Part shown: positions 5,580 through 6,433 of the stretch, in pieces
Numbering within the stretch: the stretch's first letter is position 1
Layout: every line of letters starts with the position of its first letter
NCBI GenBank assembly: GCA_016781775.1
Contig: JADDPR010000268.1
Coordinates: forward strand, 1 to 6,433
DNA length: 6,433 nucleotides
Direction: 5' to 3'
DNA from: Rubrobacter sp.
Lineage (GTDB): Bacteria > Actinomycetota > Rubrobacteria > Rubrobacterales > Rubrobacteraceae
The notes under the pieces: generated by a model
Database searches by the model: none
The model's input: the letters and a program-made list of their open reading frames with translations, nothing else
What the model was told of the DNA's origin: nothing
Program-made: the position numbers and the translations under genes

Positions 5580-6433
5580 TTAGCTCGCGACCAGTTGCGG
5601 TTGTTCCGCCATCTGCTCCTCCCTTCGATCTAGCTTCGCCAAGGACCCAGCACTGAAGTAACGTTTTGAGACCTGCCACTCCAATTCGTGCTGCTCACAG
5701 AGCACCACCCCCACAAGCCAGATCACCGATTCCTCGGTCGGGAAGATGCCCACCACGTTCGTCCTCCTCTTTACCTCCTTGTTGAGCCGCTCCAGCGGGT
5801 CGTTGGATCATATCTTCTGCCAGTGCTCTGACGGGAAGGCAGCGTAAGCCAAGACGTCTTCCTCGGCCTCGTCCATCAGCTCCGCGCAAGCCCCGGGAAC
5901 CGAGAGCGGAAGCCGTCCGAGACCCTGCGCCACACTGCTCGCGGGCGCTATGGGCATCGGGCTGCTGGGCGAAGACGGTGCGGATGGTTGCGTCCACCAT
6001 CTGCTGGGCCGCCTTCGGGGCCAGGGAGAGGGCGTTGCACATGAAATGCACCCGCCGCCACCTCTGCCACGACACGCGCCTACTAAGATGGCTTCGATGG
6101 CGCCTTGAGGCCCCGGTGGGCGTCGCTGGTGAGCAGCCTCACCCCCGCAAAGACCCCGGGCGACCAAAGAGCGCAAAAACGATGCCCAGAAAGCGCCGTC
6201 TCCTCGCTCGAACCCACGTCCAACCCCAAGATCTCCCGCTCTCCCGTCTCTCCCTTTACGCCGCCGACGGCGCGATCACCACCGCACAACCGAGCTCACC
6301 CGCCCATCCTGGCGGGTCTTCACGTAGGTAGCGTCGTAGGGACGTAGGGGTAAGCGCCTTCGAGAGGCCTGTTGCGGCGGAAGCGTTCGACCTCCCTCAG
6401 CGGTGTTCATAAGTACTGAACCTCGACCTCGTA
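5580..6433 (-). pseudogene. IS256-family (Mutator-type) transposase, broken, C-terminal part
   Basis: Read across frames, the minus strand gives a DDE transposase with family landmarks in order: RPLEGAYPYV, DATYVKTRQDGRVSS (first Asp, near 6320), REILGLDVGSSEE, FLRSLVARGLCG, RLLTSDAHRGLKA (second Asp, near 6120), SWQRWRRVHFMCNALSLAPKAAQQMV, AELMDEAEEDVLAYAAFPSEHWQKI, then SNDPLERLNKEVKRRTNVVGIFP (the region with the catalytic Glu) and a TAA at 5582-5580. About 285 residues of a roughly 400-residue protein are represented; the N-terminus is outside the window. Damage compared with the remembered family consensus: frame changes near 6338, 6286, 6271, 6189, 6144, 6101, 6073, 5933 and 5884, and a TGA at 5810-5808 where family members have Trp (HWxKIW). 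Many lesions are 2-base tandem duplications. No functional protein can be made. Confidence 0.85.

Larger units (their letters stand above)
5524..6433 (-). mobile_element. Degenerate IS256-family insertion sequence, one end only
   Basis: The segment combines a broken IS256-type transposase reading frame (5580-6433 and beyond) with a recognisable terminal repeat just past its stop codon. The element continues off the right edge of the window. It is immobile by itself because its transposase frame is broken in many places. Its surviving end seems to supply the -35 box for the adjacent glycan operon. Confidence 0.75.

Noticed and set aside
5695..6176. Two overlapping minus-strand frames that look like separate small proteins
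   Set aside because: Both are pieces of the same broken IS256-family transposase in different frames, not independent genes.
1..6433. CRISPR array, rRNA, tRNA or phage genes
   Set aside because: No regularly spaced repeats, no tRNA-like cloverleaf and no phage protein motifs were seen on either strand.

Overview
The window is GC-rich, with an AT-rich island near 5461-5520 (about 28% G+C by hand count). It holds a tight four-gene operon, read on the minus strand, for building a cell-surface or exported glycan. The remains of an IS256-family insertion sequence lie just upstream of it. GC richness, frequent GTG/TTG start codons, protein character and the IS256-type relic suggest a high-GC Gram-positive bacterium (Actinomycetota, possibly Rubrobacter-like). 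That placement is an inference from style, not a match to a known genome.

Layout in the direction of transcription (right to left). 6433-5580: C-terminal two thirds of an IS256-family transposase, broken by many frameshifts and one nonsense codon. About 5550-5524: the putative terminal inverted repeat of that element. 5539-5512: a strong sigma-70/sigma-A type promoter whose -35 box lies inside this repeat and whose -10 box lies in the flanking DNA. 5506-5446: a short AT-rich leader with several small dyads. 5445-3922: a flavoprotein closely resembling UDP-galactopyranose mutase of the eukaryotic (fungal/trypanosomatid) type. 3925-2732: a GT-B glycosyltransferase, overlapping the mutase by 4 bases (GTGA). 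2656-1250: a glycoside hydrolase family 1 type protein. 1232-156: an NDP-sugar pyrophosphorylase with a C-terminal left-handed beta-helix. 155-1: non-coding as far as can be seen, with small GC-rich hairpins.

How the genes may work together (inference). The pyrophosphorylase makes an activated sugar. The mutase converts UDP-galactopyranose to UDP-galactofuranose. The glycosyltransferase, translationally coupled to the mutase, is the natural candidate to use UDP-Galf. The family 1 enzyme, which has both catalytic glutamates but no signal peptide, would trim or transglycosylate an intermediate in the cytoplasm. No polymerase, flippase or exporter is in the window, so the final product cannot be named.

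Points most worth a second look: the eukaryotic-type mutase in a bacterial operon, the apparent IS-derived hybrid promoter driving the operon, the cluster of TAGAT half-sites around the start of transcription, and the unusual pattern of 2-base and 3-base tandem duplications that broke the transposase.
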